DNA from: an uncultured Clostridia bacterium
Lineage (GTDB): Bacteria; Bacillota; Clostridia; Oscillospirales; CAG-272
Length of the DNA: 40,133 nt
Reading direction: 5' to 3'
NCBI GenBank assembly: GCA_944383705.1
Contig: CALWQR010000009.1
Span: forward strand, 1 to 40,133
The notes beneath the pieces are model-generated. The model was not told where the DNA came from. It ran no database searches and saw only the letters and a program-made list of their open reading frames with translations. Position numbers and translations under genes: made by a program. Positions 39,686 through 40,133 of this stretch are shown piece after piece. Position 1 is the stretch's first letter. Every line of letters starts with the position of its first letter.

Positions 39686-40133
39686 AAAAGACCTTGGAGG
39701 GGCCCGCCTCTTAAGGAGAGGCCGGTCCCTCCAAGCCTCCCCCGGCGAGACCTTCCCCAACACAGGCCCCCATCAATGCATACGGTATTGCAAATACGAT
39801 ATGCCGGGGGCCTGCGCCGGGGAATTTCTTTTGGGGGCGAATGGGGTTTTGAGGTTGGCGGATGGGCGCGGTCGGCCGTCAGGATGCAAAGGAAGCTTTT
39901 TGATGTCGATTAGACAATTCGCAATGTGCAGCGCGCAGGAAACAGCGAACAGCAGGTCGTGCGTAGTGGTCAGGGGTCAGAAAAAAGCAAGAGCAACAGC
40001 TGATGTGATACATATAAATTCATCCATAATATCCACACCATCGAAAAACCGGGCACCCCATGGCGGCTGTCCGGTTTCCGGATATGCAGGGCAAATCGCT
40101 TTGTATGGCGGTATGCTCTTATTTTTTTCTCAC
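39686..40133 (+). repeat. Interspersed repeat, copy D (left part, cut by window end)
   Basis: Starts directly after the stop codon of the membrane protein gene with AAAAAGACCTTGGAGG. It has the left terminal hairpin (39695-39735), the long GC hairpin (about 39756-39823, left arm with three mismatches), the variable spacer and the CCGG hairpin (about 40042-40076). From about 39960 to the window end it is almost identical to copy C (36960-37120). Orientation is the same as copies A, B and C. Confidence 0.85.

Overview
The window reads as chromosomal DNA of a GC-rich, spore-forming Gram-positive anaerobe of the class Clostridia, probably an Oscillospirales-type gut bacterium. This is inferred from the gerA/gerC/gerB germinant-receptor operon, HPr kinase, an MreB-type actin, FMN-type enoyl-ACP reductase FabK inside an acp-fabK-D-G-F-accB-fabZ-accC-D-A operon, strong AGGAGG ribosome sites and SigA promoters of the TTGACA-N17-TATAAT type. 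No rRNA, tRNA, CRISPR array, phage or transposase gene was seen.

Layout. 1-2624: right half of an interspersed repeat (copy A), then an alpha-L-rhamnosidase-like gene with its own promoter and terminator. 2745-7062 (minus): hprK, then flotillin followed by a BspA-type leucine-rich-repeat protein. 7237-9217 (plus): a lipoprotein of the SurA/PrsA foldase type and a membrane-anchored protein of unknown function. 9332-14731 (minus): a START-like protein, a Fur-family regulator with a downstream Sfp-type phosphopantetheinyl transferase, mreB-pepD, and a degenerate Amidase_3 protein. 14816-18310 (minus): gerA-gerC-gerB behind a SigG-like promoter. 18622-24446: a sugar-metabolism island with an AraD-AraM fusion, a divergent DeoR regulator, an AraC regulator and a divergent ThuA plus Gfo/Idh/MocA pair. 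24472-25357: repeat copy B. 25327-36404 (minus): the complete fatty-acid elongation/ACC operon ending in an acyl-CoA synthetase and a small membrane protein, plus an unrecognised gene running into copy B. 36594-37373: copy C. 37486-39685 (plus): a cassette of HPr-kinase-like kinase, PqqD-like protein, S26 peptidase and a membrane protein. 39686-end: copy D, cut by the window edge.

How the genes fit together. The phosphopantetheinyl transferase at 9812 can activate the ACP at 36168, so the fatty-acid machinery is nearly complete here; fabH and a FapR/FabT regulator are absent. The sugar island is controlled by at least two palindromic regulatory regions located between divergent genes. The kinase/PqqD/S26 cassette looks like an orphan peptide-modification system without a visible precursor gene.

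Most noteworthy: (1) a non-coding repeat family of about 0.8-0.9 kb with inverted ends and nested hairpins whose arms vary in a compensatory way, four copies in 40 kb, two of them bracketing the kinase/PqqD/S26 cassette; (2) that cassette itself; (3) four GTTCC boxes at exact 11-bp spacing just upstream of the fatty-acid operon -10 box; (4) a mirror-image divergent promoter in a 33-bp inverted repeat; (5) a one-piece AraD-AraM enzyme; (6) an amidase-fold protein that has lost its metal ligands next to the germination operon.
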